A DNA stretch of 64,000 bases from Cherax quadricarinatus. Taxonomy: Eukaryota > Arthropoda > Malacostraca > Decapoda > Parastacidae. The first letter of the stretch is position 1. Each line of letters opens with the position of its first letter. The notes beneath the pieces were generated by a model. The model had not been told where the DNA came from, made no database searches, and was given only the letters and a program-made list of their open reading frames with translations. Of this stretch, positions 1 through 10,711 are shown piece by piece. The translations under genes and the position numbers were made by a program. Where the stretch lies: NCBI RefSeq assembly GCF_038502225.1, contig NC_091293.1, positions 1,008,727-1,072,726 on the forward strand, in the 5' to 3' direction.

Positions 1-3000
1 GTTGTGGGGAGCTTCTTGTTGTGGGGAGCTTCTTGTTGTTGGGAGCTTCTTGTTGTGGGGAGCTTCTTGTTGTGGGGAGCTTCTTGTTGTGGGGAGCTTC
101 TTGTAGTGGAGAGCTTCTTGTTGTGTAGAGCTTGTTGACGGGAGCTTCTTGTGGGGAGCTTCTTGTTGTGGGGAGCTTCTTGTGGAGAGCTTCTTGTTGT
201 GGGGAGCTTCTTGTTGTAGGGAGCTTCTTGTTGTGGGGAGCTTCTTGTTGTAGGTAGCTTCTTGTTGTGGGGAGCTTCTTGTTGTGGGGAGCTTCTTGTT
301 GTGGGGAGCTTCTTGTTGTGGGGAGCTTCTTGTTGTGGTGAGCTTCTTATTGTGTGGAGCTTCTTATTGTTGAGAGCTTTTTGTTGTGGGTAGCTTCTTG
401 TTGTAAGGAGCTTCTTGTTGTGGGGAGCTTCTTGTTGTAGGGAGCTTCTTGTTTTGGAGAGCTTCTTGTTGTGGTGAGCTTCCTGTTGTGGGGAGCTTCT
501 TGTTGTGGGGAGCTTCTTGTTGTGGAGAGATTCCTATGGAGAGCTTCTTGTTGTTGGGAGCATCTTGTTTTGGCGAGCTTCTTGTTGTGGGTAGCTTCTT
601 GTTGCGGAGAACTTCTTGTTGTGGGTAGCTTCTTGTTGTGGGGAGCATCTTGTTGTGGGGAGCTTCTTGTTGTGGGGAGCTTCATGTTGTGGGGAGCTTC
701 TTGTTGTGGGGTGCTTCTTGTTGTGGAGAGCTTGTTGTGGGGAGCTTCTTGTTATGGAGAGCTTCTTGTTGTGGAGAGCTCGTTGTGGAGAGCTTCTTGT
801 TGTGGTGAGCTTCTTGTGCGTAGGTTCTTGTTCTGGGGAGCTTCTTGTTGTGGAGAGCTTCTTGTTGTGGAGAGCTTGTTGTGGGGAGCTTCTTGTGGGG
901 AGCTTCTTGTTGTGGTGAGCTTCTTGTAGGGAGTTTCTTGTTGTGGAGAGCTTCTTGTGGGGAGTTCTTGTTGTGGGGAGCTTTTTGTTGTGGAGAGCTT
1001 GTTGTGGTGAGCTTCTTGTGGGGAGCTTCATGTTGTTGTGAGCTTCTTGTTGTGGGGAGCTTCTTGTTGTTGGGAGCTTCTTGTTGTGGAGAGCTTCTTG
1101 TTGTGGGAGCTTCTTGTTGTGGGTAGCTTCTTGTTGTGGAGAGCTTCTTGTTGTGAAGAGCTTCTTGTGCGGAGCTTCTTGTCGTGGTTAGCTTCTTGTT
1201 GTGGAGAGCTTCTTGTTGTGGGTAGCTTCTTGTTGTTGAGAGCTTCTTGTTTTGGGGAGCTTCTTGTTGTGGGGAGCTTCTTGTTGTGGAGAGATTCTTG
1301 TGGAGAGCTTCTTGTTGTGGAGAGCTTCTTGTTGTGGGGAGCTTCTTGTTGTGGGGAGCTTCTTGTTGTGGAGAGCTTCTTGTTGTGAGGAGCTTCTGGT
1401 TGTGGAGAGCTTCTTGTTGTGGAGAGCTTCTTGTTGTGGGGAGCTTCTTGTTGTGGGGAGCTTCTTGTTGTGGAGAGCTTCTTGTTGTGGAGAGCTTCTT
1501 TTTGTGGAGAGCTTCTTGTTGTGGGGAGCTTCTTGTTGTGGGGAGCATCTTGTTGTGGAGAGCTTGTTGTTGTGGAGAGCTTCTTGTTGTGGAGAGTTTC
1601 TTGTTGTGGGGTGCTTCTTGTTGTGGATAGATTCTTGTGGAGAGCTTCTTTTTGTTGGGAGCATCTTGTTTTGGAAAGCTTCTTGTTGTGGGGAGCTTCT
1701 TGTTGCGGAGAGGTTCTTGTTGTGGGGAGCTTCTTGTTGTGGGGAGCATCTTGTTGTGGGGAGCTTCTTGTTGTGGGGAGCTTCTTGTTGTGGGGTGCTT
1801 CTTGTTGTGGAGAGCTTCTTGTTGTGGAGAGCTTCTTGTTATGGAGAGCTTCTTGTTGTGGAGAGCTCGTTGTGGTGAGCTTCTTGTTGTGGTGAGCTTC
1901 TTGTGGGTAGGTTCTTGTTCTGGGGAGCTTCTTGTTGTGGAGAGCTTCTTGTTGTGGAGAGCTTGTTGTGGGGAGCTTCTTGTGGGGAGCTTCTTGTTGT
2001 GGAGAGCTTTTTGGTGTGGTGAGCTTCTTGTGGGGAGCTTCTTGTTGTGGGGAGCTTCTTGTTGTGGAGAGCTTCTTGTTGTGGAGAGCTTGTTGTGGTG
2101 AGCTTCTTGTGGGGAGTTCATGTTGTTGTGAGCTTCTTGTTGTGGGGAGCTTCTTGTTGTTGGGAGCTTCTTGTTGTGGAGAGCTTCTTGTTGTGGGAGC
2201 TTCTTGTTGTGGGTAGCTTCTTGTTGTGGAGAGCTTCTTGTTGTGAAGAGCTTCTTGTGGGGAGCTTCTTGTTGTGGGTAGCTTCTTGTTGTGGAGAGCT
2301 TCTTGTTGTGGGTAGCTTCTTGTTGTTGAGAGCTTCTTGTTTTGGGGAGCTTCTTGTTGTGGGGAGCTTCTTGTTGTGGAGAGATTCTTGTGGAGAGCTT
2401 CTTGTTGTGGAGAGCTTCTTGTTGTTGGGAGCTTCTTGTTGTGGGGAGCTTCTTGTTGTGGAGAGCTTCTTGTTGTGGGGAGCTTCTTGTTGTGGAGAGC
2501 TTCTTGTTGTGGAGAGCTTCTTGTTGTGGGGAGCTTCTTGTTGTGGGGAGCTTCTTGTTGTGGAGAGCTTCTTGTTGTGGTGAGCTTCTTGTTGTGGAGA
2601 GCTTCTTGTTGTGGGGAGCTTCTTGTTGTGGGGAGCATGTTGTTGTGTAGAGCTTCTTGTTGTGGAGAGCTTCTTGTTGTGGAGAGCTTCTTGTTGTGGG
2701 GAGCTTCTTGTTGTGGAGAGCTTCTTGTTGTGGGTAGCTTCTTGTTGTGGGTAGCATCTTGTTGTGGGGAGCTTCTTGTTGTGGGGAGCATCTTGTTGTG
2801 GAGAGCTTCTTGTTGTGGGGACCTTCATGTTGTTTCTTAGCTTCTTGTTGTGGTGAGCTTCTTGTTGTGGGGAGCTTCTTGTTGTGGGGATCTTCTTGTT
2901 GTGGGGAGCTTCTTGTTGTGGGGAGTTTCTTGTTGTGGAGAGCTTCTTGTTTATGGGAACTTCTTGTTGTGGAGAGCTTATTGTTGTGGAGAGCTCGTTG

Positions 3001-4770
3001 TGGAGAGCTTCTTGTTGTGGTGAGCTTCTTGTGGGTAGCTTCTTGTTCTGGGGAGCTTCTTGTTGTGGAGAGCTTCTTGTTGTGGAGAGCTTCTTGTGGG
3101 GAGCTTCTTGTGGGGAGCTTCTTGTTGTGGTGAGGTTCTTGTGGGGAGCTTCTTGTTGTGGAGAGCTTCTTGTTGTGGTTAGCTTCTTGTGGGGAGCTTC
3201 TTGTTGTTGGGAGCTTCTTGTTGTGGGGAGCTTCTTGTTGTGGAGAGCTTGTTGTGGTGAGCTTCTTGTGGGGAACTTCTTGTTGTGGTGAGCTTCTTGT
3301 TGTGGGAAGCTTCTTGTTGTGGGGAGCTTCTTGTTGTGGGAAGCTTCTTGTTGTGGGGAGCTTCTTGTTGTGGAGAGCTTCTTGTTGTGTAGAGCTTCTT
3401 GTGGGGAGCTTCTTGTTGTGAGGAGCTTCTTGTGAGGAGCTTCTTGTTGTGAAAAGCTTGTTGTTGTGGGGAGCTTGTTGTTGTTTGGAGCTTGTTGTTG
3501 TGGGGAGCTTGTTGTGGGGAGCTTCTTGTTGTGGGGAGCTTCTTATGGGGAGCTTGTTGTGCGGAGCTTCTTGTTGCAGAGAGCTTCTTTTGGGGAGCTT
3601 CTTGTGGGGAGCTTCTTGTTCTGTTGAGATTCTTGTGGAGAGCTTCTTGTTGTGGGGAGCTTCTTGTTGTGGAGAGCTTCTTGTTGTGGAGAGCTTCTTG
3701 TTGTGGAGAGCTTGTTGTGGGGAGCTTCTGGTGGGGAGCTTCTTGTTGTGGGGAGCTTTTTGTTGTGGGGAGCTTCTTGTTGTAGGTAGCTTCTTTTTGT
3801 GGAGAGCTTGTTGTGGGGAGCTTCTTGTTGTGGGGAGCTTCTTGTCGGGAGCTTCTTGTGGGAAGCTTCTTGTTGTGGGGAGCTTCTTGTTTTGGGGAGC
3901 TTCTTGTCTTGGGGAGCTTCTTGTTGTGGGGAGCTTCTTGTTGTGGAAGCTTCTTGTTGTGGGGAGCTTCTTGTTTTGGGGAGCTTCTTGTGGGGAGCTT
4001 CTTGTTGTGGGGAGCTTCTTGTTGTGGAGAGCTTGTTGTGGAGAGCTTGTTGTGGAGAGCTTCATGTGGGGAGCTTCTTTTTGGGAGCTTCTTGTTGTGG
4101 GGAGCTTCTTGTTGTGAGGAGCTTCTTGTTGTTTGGAGCTTCTTGTTGTGGGGAGCTTCTTGTTGTGGGGAGCTTCTTGTTATGGGGAGCTTCTTGTTGT
4201 GGGGAGCTTTTTGTTGTGGGGAGCTTCTTGTTGTGGGGAGCTTCTTGTAGTGGAGAGCTTCTTGTTGTGGAGAGCTTGTTGTGGGGAGCTTCTTGTGTGG
4301 AGCTTCTTGTTGTGGGGAGCTTCTTGTTGGGAGCTTCTTGTTGTGGGGAGCTTCTTGTTGTAGGGAGCTTCTTGTTGTGGGGAGCTTCTTGTTGTAGGTA
4401 GCTTCTTGTTGTGGGGAGCTTCTTGTTGTGGGGAGCTTCTTGTTGTGGGTAGCTTCTTGTTGTGGGGAGCTTCTTGTTGTGGGGAGCTTCTTGTAGTGGA
4501 GAGCTTCTTGTTGTGGAGAGCTTGTTGTGGGGAGCTTCTTGTGTGGAGCTTCTTGTTGTGGGGAGCTTCTTGTTGGGAGCTTCTTGTTGTGGGGAGCTTC
4601 TTGTTGTAGGGAGCTTCTTGTTGTGGGGAGCTTCTTGTTGTAGGTAGCTTCTTGTTGTGGGGAGCTTCTTGTTGTAGGTAGCTTCTTGTTGTGTGAAGCT
4701 TCTTGTTGTGGGGAGCTTCTTGTTGTTGGGAGCTTGTTGTTGAGGCTTCTTGTTGTAAGGAACTTGTTGT
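1..4770. repeat. 17-bp minisatellite array, left end outside window
   Basis: Tandem copies of a 17-bp unit close to GAGCTTCTTGTTGTGGG, with frequent single-base changes (GGGG/GAGA/GGTA) and units shortened by a few bases. About 280 units are present and the array runs off the left edge. Because 17 is not a multiple of 3 and the unit has no stop in most phases, all frames stay open for long distances and repeat every 17 residues. These frames are not genes. Distinctive variants recur about 1,090 bp apart (831/1919, 1027/2117, 1250/2340), so a higher-order unit of about 64 monomers exists in the first 2.8 kb. A second local duplication of 246 bp is seen at 4245/4491. Confidence 0.97.
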
Positions 4771-5060
4771 GGGAACTTTGATAGTGGGGAACTTGAAAAT
4801 TATCCCACTAGGTAAGCCGTGAGACATCCACAGGCCACAGTGGGGACTTAGTCACACATCACATATACAAATGAGAGCTGTGGCCGCCTGGTGGTTCATC
4901 TTACTGAACATTAGTCTCCTGAGTTCGTTAGCGTGCTGGCTAATATATAAATTTAATCTGATGTCCGTGCAGTGTGCTGGTGTGAGGTGATCAGGGGGGG
5001 CCTCCTGCACCTTCAGTCGCTCCACATGAGGAGCGAACACTTGCCAATCTCTGAAGGAGT
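4771..5060. other. Low-copy flank, nothing recognised
   Basis: The 17-bp array decays at about 4770-4800 into ordinary sequence. I see no convincing coding frame or RNA here; the minus-strand frame of 95 codons at 4852-5139 shows no recognisable domain. Confidence 0.5.
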
Positions 5061-5335
5061 AAGAAATAGAGGGGAACACCGCAGCAGAACTACTGGTCCA
5101 TGTTAGGCAAGTCTTTCTCAAACCCAAACCCATTAACAAAATAATTTGTCTAACCGAGGCTTGGTCACGAACCGGGCCTCGGGGGTGCTGATCTTCCAGA
5201 CACCCTCAAGTATACCCGTTTGCTGTTCTACCGAAGGAATGAACTTTGATAACAATATTAACTTGTGTGAAAATCCCACTCAAATTCAACCTCTCTCACT
5301 AGTGTATTTATAACTTGAACAACCTCCACGCTATA
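5061..5335 (-). mobile_element. Decayed 3' end of a LINE B-like non-LTR element
   Basis: The text 'taagaaatagaggggaacac', then 'cagcagaactactggtccat' and 'aacaaaataatttgtctaac', follows the same order as the 3' end of LINE B at 60795-60890 (aagaaaggaggaacac, gcaggcctgttggccc, aacaaaacatttgcccaacc). Further on, 'gtgtgaaaatcccactcaaa' at about 5266 matches 'gtgaaagtcccactcaaatc' at about 60920. An unrelated piece at about 5155-5230 (gaggcttggtcacgaaccgg) interrupts the alignment and resembles the GC-rich tail of LINE A in reverse. Only the last coding codons and 3' UTR are represented. It is an old, non-functional remnant. Confidence 0.6.
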
Positions 5336-5529
5336 AAATAATGTATTCACAAATATGGAATAAAATTTTCCTCGTCCTGGATCATTATTACGGAATAAGT
5401 AGGATAATAGTCCGAAACAATGTCTACCTTTAATTTTCAATTTCTGAGAAATCTGTAAAGTGTTCCAGCCACGGAACTCAGACTGTTCTCTTAAGGAATG
5501 AATATTCTTGAGCAAGGAGCGACGGGGAT

Positions 5530-5612
5530 GACAGTAAGGTATAAGGTGGACTTGCTTAGCTTGGGCCAGTAGGCCTGCACCAGTACGTATTTCTTATGTT
5601 CTTATGTTTACT
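5530..5612 (+). mobile_element. LINE 3'-terminal fragment
   Basis: The sequence 'gcttgggccagtaggcctgc' followed by 'cttatgttcttatgttt' is the reverse complement of the LINE 3' terminus pattern seen at 60773-60835 (gcaggcctgttggccca preceded by repeated ataagaac). It is therefore a second, plus-oriented 3' stub of a related element, facing the remnant at 5061-5335. Short 3' stubs are typical of strongly 5'-truncated non-LTR insertions. Confidence 0.55.
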
Positions 5613-6515
5613 TGGAGAAAGAGGTCAAGTGCAGCAGGGAATCTGAACTTCGAGGCAACATCCCTCTCACCAGGACTCTTCTTAAATGTCTAAAGAGTTT
5701 TCGGGGTAGAGAGGAACCTGCCGAAAGAGTAAGGGAGACAAGTTGTCAGTCACTTCCTCGGAGCAGAACCTGATGAAGACACATGCAATGTGTCTGTATT
5801 AGACTGATGGCCAGGTAAAGATACCCAGGTGTTACATGCCTTATCACCTTTTCGGTATTACATATCTTTTGATCTAAAGGAACAGAACCTGCTAAAGGGG
5901 TCATCGCGAGGAGTGTGTAGCTGTGTTTGTGGTACAGCTGCAACCATCACAGCTCCACGTAGCTACATCATTATTATATCTCTAATGATTCACATTCATT
6001 GACAGTAATACCCAGGTATGCACCACTGGATCATGTTGTTGTTCTTGTGTATTGTGTTGTAGCTGACCTCCACGAGCGTGTAGGTGCTGTCTCTCTCTTG
6101 GAGTTGTTCGTGGAAAGGCATAAATACATATCATAGTCTCTTGGATGATTTTTTTTTCTGGGGAATTCAATAGAAACCTTCTAGAAAGAAGAATTTTTGA
6201 AAAAGACGAACTGATGCTATCTCCCTCTGGTCTCCAGCCATAGGAAAGGGAAACTTGGAAGTAATCTCAGCTGGAAAAAATTCTATTGGTGTGACGTGAA
6301 GAAAGAATAACTGGGAAGTGGTGTTTGTCTCTAGCGTGTTAAAACACTGAAGACCAGAAGTGGGACGCCGAGGAGATTACTATTGCTAGTGTTAATTAAT
6401 TCAGGTTTAATATCAACTGAAGTTTTGAAATCACATAAATATGTCAGCTGATTTATATTTATCTGTCATACTGGACGTGACTCCGCGCGAACTCGTATTG
6501 ATATAAGCAATACCT
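5613..6515. other. Intergenic, nothing recognised
   Basis: About 900 bp of mixed-composition sequence with only short frames (62-65 codons on the minus strand) and no domain I recognise. It separates the LINE stubs from the palindrome at 6516. Confidence 0.5.
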
Positions 6516-6651
6516 GGACACAAGTGCAACTAATGTGACATTTTATTGTGGCAACGTTTCGCTCTCCAGGAGCTTTATCAATGACTTGATAAAGCTCCTG
6601 GAGAGCGAAACGTTGCCACAATAAAATGTCACATTAGTTGCACTTGTGTCC
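6516..6651. repeat. Perfect palindrome, 66-bp arms and 4-base loop
   Basis: The left arm (6516-6581, starting ggacacaagtgcaactaatg) is the exact reverse complement of the right arm (6586-6651), with the loop tgac at 6582-6585. I checked both arms base by base and found no mismatch. A transcript would fold into a 136-nt hairpin. Each arm contains 'ggagagcgaaacgttgccac' (or its complement), which I recall as a dispersed decapod repeat, so two copies appear to have been joined head to head. Lack of any arm divergence implies recent formation or ongoing gene conversion. Confidence 0.95.
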
Positions 6652-6843
6652 TTTTACTTTACATATTGTCGGTAATTCTACCAACTTTATTACAATACCT
6701 GGAGTTTACCTGGAGAGAGTTCCGGGGGTCAACGCCCCCGCGGCCCGGTCTGTGACCAGACCTCATGGTAGATCAGAGCCTGATCAACCAGGCTGTTACT
6801 GCTGGCTGCACACAATCCAACGTACGAGCCACAGCCCGGGTGG

Positions 6844-7113
6844 TCAGGTACCGACTTTAGGGGGCTTGTCTAGTGCCTGCTTGAAGACAGCCAGGAGTCT
6901 ATTGGTAATCCCCCTTATGTATGCTGGGAGGCAGTTGAGCAGTCTTGGGCCCCTGACATTTATTATGTTGTCTCTTAACGTGCTAGTGACACCCCTGCTT
7001 TTCATTGGGGGGATGTTGCATCGTTTGCCGAGTCTTTTGCTTTCGTAGAGAGTGATTTTCGTGTGCAAGTTCAGTACTAGTCCCTCTAGGATTTTCCAGG
7101 TGTATATAATCAT
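6844..7113 (-). pseudogene. LINE A C-terminal region
   Basis: This minus-strand frame of 89 codons begins MIIYTWKILEGLV and includes RGPRLLNCLPAYIRG and LLAVFKQALDK. These match the C-terminal pattern shared by many animal LINE proteins (compare VVDEWNSLP and LGSFKSRLDKY in LINE B). It lies directly upstream, in element sense, of the GC-rich 3' UTR. It is separated from the RT core by frameshifts around 7110-7640. Confidence 0.65.
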
Positions 7114-7645
7114 TTATCTCTCCCACCTGCGTTCCAGGTAGTACAGGTTCAGGAACTTCAATCGCTCCCAGTAATTGAGGTGTTTTATCTCCATTATGAA
7201 CGGCGTGAAGTTTCTCTGTACATTTTCTACGTCAGCAATTTCACCTGCCTTGAAAGGTGCTGTTAGTGTGCAGCAATATTCCAGCCTTGATAGAACAAGC
7301 GACCTGAAGAGTCATCATGGGCTTGGCCTCCCTAATTTTGAAGGTTCTCATTATCCATCCTGTCATTTTTCTAGCAGATGCGATTGATACAATGTTATGG
7401 TCCTTGAAGGCTAGATCCTCCGACATGATCACTTCCAGGTCTTTGACGTTAGTTTTTCGCTCTATTTTGTGGCTGGAATTTGTCTTGTACTATAATGTTT
7501 TAATTTCCTCATGTTTACCATATCGGAGTAATTGAAATTTCTCATCGTTGAACTTCATATTGTTTTCTGCAGCCTACTGAAAGATTTGGTTGATGTCCGC
7601 CTGGAGCCTTGCAGTGTCTGCAATGGAAGACACTGTCATGCAGAT

Positions 7646-8623
7646 TCAGGTGTCATCAGCAAAGGAAGACACGGTGCTGTGGCTGACATCCTTGTCTATG
7701 TCAGATATGAGGATGAGAAACAAGATGGGAGCGAGTACTGTGCCTTGTGGAACAGAACTTTTCACCGTAGCCGCCTCAGACTTTACTCTGTTGACTACTA
7801 CTCTTTGTGTTCTGTTTGTGAGGAAATTATAGATCCATCTACCAACTTTTCCTGTTATTCCTTTTGCACGCATTTTGTGCGCTATTACGCCCTGATCACA
7901 CTTGTCGAAGGCTTTTGCAAAGTCTGTATATATTACATCTGCATTCTTTTTGTCTTCTAGTGCATCTAGGACTTTGTAGTGATCCAGTAGTCGGGACAGA
8001 CAGGAGCGACCTGCTCTAAACCCATGATGTGTAATTGACGGGTTGTGTAATTGATGGGTATCTAGATGTGTGGCTATCTTGCTTCTTAAGACCCTTTCAA
8101 AGATTTTTATGATGTGGGATGTTAGTGCTATCGATCTGTAGTTCTTTGCTATTGCCTTGCTGCCCCCTTTGTGGAGTGGGGCTATGTCTGTTGTTTTTAG
8201 TAACTGTGGGACGACCCCCGTGTCCATGCTCCCTCTCCATAGGATGGTAAAAGCTCGTGATAGGGGATTCTTGCAGTTCTTGATGAACACGGAGTTCCAT
8301 GAGTCTGGCCCTGGAGCAGAGTGCATGGGCATGTCATTTATCGCCTGTTCAAAGTCATTTGGCGTCAAGATAACATCAGATAGGCTTGTGTTTACCAAAT
8401 TCTGTGGCTCTCTCATAAAAAAATCATTCAGATCTTCGACTCGAAGTCTGGTTAGCGGCTTGCTAAAAACTGAGTCATATTGGGACTTGAGTAGATCACT
8501 CATTTCCTTGCTGTCATCTGTGTAGGACCCATCTTGCTTAAGTAGGGGCCCAATACTGGATGTTGTTCTCGACTTTGATTTGGCATAAAAAAAAGAAATA
8601 CTTTGGGTTTCTTTCGATTTCAT
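7646..8623 (-). pseudogene. LINE A reverse transcriptase domain
   Basis: A 325-codon minus-strand frame carries the RT fingers and palm: SAPGPDSW, KNYRSIALTSHI, HGFRAGRSCLSRLLDHY, VIYTDFAKAFDKCD (motif A aspartate), VPQGTVLAPILF (motif B) and SSFADDT (motif C, the catalytic Asp pair). It is interrupted right after FADDT. The remaining thumb region to about 7110 is in other frames with stops. The full-length protein would copy the element's RNA at the nicked chromosomal target. The segment encoding SCLSRLLDHY (about 7964-8012) is the region that matches the 51-bp satellite at 52591-54908. Confidence 0.88.
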
Positions 8624-9037
8624 TTATGGCTTTTAGTTCTTCCCGCGATTCCTGACTCCTATAAGATTCCTTTAGCTTTAGTTCGACGTTTGCTATTTCT
8701 CTGACCAGTGTCTCCCTACTCATTTCTGATATATTGGCCTCTTTTAGCCGCTCTATTATTATTTTCCGTCGCCTGTAAAGGGAGCGCCTGTCTCTTTCTA
8801 TTTTACATGTACTCCTCCTTTTTCTTAAAGGATAAGCCTTGAGCATACATCGAGTGCCACAGAGTCGATCTGTTCTAGGCATAAGTTGGGGTCTGTGTTG
8901 CTTAGTCTATCTTTCCAGCTTATATTGTTTAGGACTTGGTTTACTTGGTCCCACTTTGTGTTCTTGTTATTGAAGTTGAATTTGGTGAAGGCTCCCTCGT
9001 GACTGATCTCATTTTGTCGGTCTGGGGCTCCGCGCAT
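8538..9037 (-). pseudogene. LINE A linker between endonuclease and RT
   Basis: Two minus-strand frames (9037-8825, starting MRGAPDRQNEISHEG, and 8882-8538) overlap around 8825-8882, where a frameshift is needed. The second is rich in basic and acidic residues (RRSLYRRRKIIIERLKEA, ESREELKAINEIERNPKYFF), as is usual for the charged linker of LINE polyproteins. It runs into the RT frame near 8620 through the AKSKSRTTSSIGPLLK region. A homopolymer at about 8587-8594 (a run of A on the plus strand) marks the last frame switch. Confidence 0.6.
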
Positions 9038-9039
9038 AC

Positions 9040-9859
9040 ATGTCTGAACCTCGATTATGTTGTGACCTGAGTATATTGTTTTTGATATGGTGACATTTCG
9101 TATCGGATCATCATTGTTAGTGAAGATGAGGTCCAGTGTATTCTCCAGTCAAGTAGGCTCTATTTGCTGGTTTAAGTTGAATTTTGTGCAGAGATTTAAA
9201 AGCTCGTGTGTGTGTGAGTTCTCGTCTGAGCTGCTTCCTGGTGTTATCACTGCAGCAACATTTGCTATATTCCTCCATTTTATGTGCCTTAAGTTGAAAT
9301 CCCCTAGGAGCAAGATGTTGGAGGCAGGAGCTGGAAGATTTTCCAGACAGTGGTCAATTTTCAACAGCTCTTCCTGGAATTGTTGGGACGTTGCATCCGG
9401 AGGCTTGTAGACCACCACAATGACTAGGTTTTGGTTCTCGATCTTTACTGCTAAAACTTCCACTACATCATTTGAAGCATTAAGCAGTTCTGTGCATATA
9501 AGTGACTCTGCGATATACAGGCCAACCCCCCCACTCCCTTTTGCCTGTTCACTCTGTCGCATCTGTATAGGTTGTAACCTGGGATCCATATTTCGTTGTC
9601 CAAGTGATCCTTTATGTGGGTCTCTGTGAAAGCCGAAAACATTGTATTTGCCTCTGCAAGCAGTCCACGGATGAAAGGTATTTTGTTGTTCTTTGCTGGC
9701 TTTAGACCCTGTGTATTTGCAAAGAAGAATGTTATCGGATTGGAGGTATGGTGGTACTGGGGAGGGACTTTTTTCTGCACTAATATCTGTATTTGTTGGT
9801 TTGGAGTTGAGGCAATCGACTGTGATTCCACTCCAGAAATGACGGGATTTGGTGTACAA
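9040..9859 (-). pseudogene. LINE A EEP endonuclease domain, frameshifted
   Basis: Two minus-strand frames cover the endonuclease/exonuclease/phosphatase fold that nicks target DNA for target-primed reverse transcription. The first half, in the 9831-9463 frame, reads ITFFFANTQGLK with FTETHI (the conserved Glu region). The second half, in the 9859-9149 frame, reads GSGGVGLYIAES, VVYKPPD and ILLLGDFNLRHIKW (the GDFN core). The switch falls near 9520-9540, beside a run of C residues on the plus strand that is a likely indel site. The end of the domain (HNIIEVQTC, about 9040-9070) lies in yet another frame after an internal stop near 9149. The copy is inactive. Confidence 0.75.
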
Positions 9860-10145
9860 TTTCTGCCATTTCCTGCCAGTTTTTTTTCCTTCCTGGCACT
9901 AAAAAACCTCTCCCTCTTGAGTGGCTGTGGCTACCCAGGTTTTCCCAGGGTCTGTATGTTTTGTATCTTTTTGTCCCCTTTAGATGGAGTGCCTGACAAT
10001 TTAAGTTATAGCACTGTCTTTCCTGTACCGAAGAGGGACACATTTCAGGGTGAAAAAGCCTACAGGAAGGGAGCTTACATTTTCCTGTTGTCATATGGGC
10101 ACGGCATTTTCTAGGGTGGTCAAAGTTGCACGTGAGTTCTTTGAA
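9780..10145 (-). pseudogene. LINE A N-terminal zinc-finger region
   Basis: The open minus-strand frame extends upstream of the first ATG (10094) to about 10142 before an in-frame TGA. It contains closely spaced Cys/His sets: CNFDHPRKC, CKLPSCRLFHPEMC and CYNLNCQALH. This resembles the CCCH-type RNA-binding fingers found at the N-terminus of some LINE proteins, where they are thought to bind element RNA. A basic stretch follows (KGTKRYKTYRPW, RGRGFLVPGRKK). The frame then ends and the endonuclease continues in another frame, so the copy is frameshifted near 9780-9860. Assignment rests on Cys/His spacing and position, not on a database match. Confidence 0.6.
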
Positions 10146-10261
10146 TCACTGAAAAAGATAATTAGCATTAATCAGTCGCAAGACATTGCGCCAGCATGTG
10201 TATGTCTGTTCTCATGCATATGACAAAATTTGATATAACTCGTTAAATTGTTCATCATGGT

Positions 10262-10552
10262 TTGATGCCAGATTCAACAATTAAAGCTAAATATACGAAA
10301 GATTTTTTGAATATCATTGGAACTGAAGCAGTAATTCTAATATTGCTCGACTACGACCCAACTCCAACATTAAAAATTATAAATTTTCAGCAAAAAGCAG
10401 GAGATGTAACGTGCGATTACTACCAAGTTATTGGTCAGAGCGCAATATCAAGCATCAAGATCTTGCTCACAATAACAAAAAATGCAACAAAAGCAATAGA
10501 TTATTTTTATAAAAAAAAAATTGAAGCGCTGAATAGGGATTGTATTATATAA
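10262..10552 (+). CDS. Short open frame, doubtful
   Basis: A 96-codon plus-strand frame begins MMPDSTIKAKYTKDF and ends at TAA just before a poly-A stretch. It is AT-rich and Lys/Ile-rich, with no recognised domain. It starts two bases after the 5' boundary of LINE A and ends 160 bp before the 28-bp satellite, so it lies in the only single-copy-looking DNA between two repeats. It could be a remnant of a disrupted gene or chance. I see no splice signals or promoter that support expression. Confidence 0.15.
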   Translation: MMPDSTIKAKYTKDFLNIIGTEAVILILLDYDPTPTLKIINFQQKAGDVTCDYYQVIGQSAISSIKILLTITKNATKAIDYFYKKKIEALNRDCII

Positions 10553-10711
10553 AAAAAATCATTATGTACAATTAACACTAAAAAAATCTTGTTTTTCATA
10601 AGCTGTATGAATAATACTTTCAGCAAAGTAGTTTATTATTTTGGGTTACTGGAGCTGCTTCCTTAGTTGTAGTTTTGATTGCAGCGAACAACACAAAAAA
10701 ATGAAGATTTC
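10553..10711. other. AT-rich flank before the 28-bp satellite
   Basis: AT-rich sequence with several A runs. The satellite begins abruptly at about 10712 without an obvious duplication at its edge. Confidence 0.5.

Larger units (their letters stand above)
6696..10260 (-). mobile_element. LINE A: near full-length, broken non-LTR retrotransposon
   Basis: Reading on the minus strand the order is: CCCH-type zinc-finger region (about 10145-9780), EEP endonuclease (9859 to about 9040), linker (about 9040-8540), reverse transcriptase (8623 to about 7110) and a C-terminal region (7113-6844). A GC-rich 3' UTR then ends in repeated 'tacctggagtttacctgg' (plus-strand reading) at 6696. This is the architecture of an EEP-encoding non-LTR retrotransposon of the Jockey/CR1 supergroup; the exact clade needs a tree. 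Frameshifts and stops split the frame into at least six pieces, so this copy cannot be autonomous. I place the 5' end near 10260, where the sequence changes to AT-rich DNA. A fragment of the same family is at 55021-55290. Confidence 0.88.

Noticed and set aside
682..4065. Minus-strand frame of 1,127 codons (Lys/Leu/Pro/Ser/Gln-rich) and similar frames on both strands
   Set aside because: It follows exactly the 17-bp minisatellite; a 17-bp unit without stops gives a 17-residue period in every phase. No non-repeat sequence is encoded.
6638..7960. Plus-strand frames within LINE A (for example 6638-7048, 7532-7960)
   Set aside because: Opposite-strand shadows of the LINE; the minus strand carries RT motifs.
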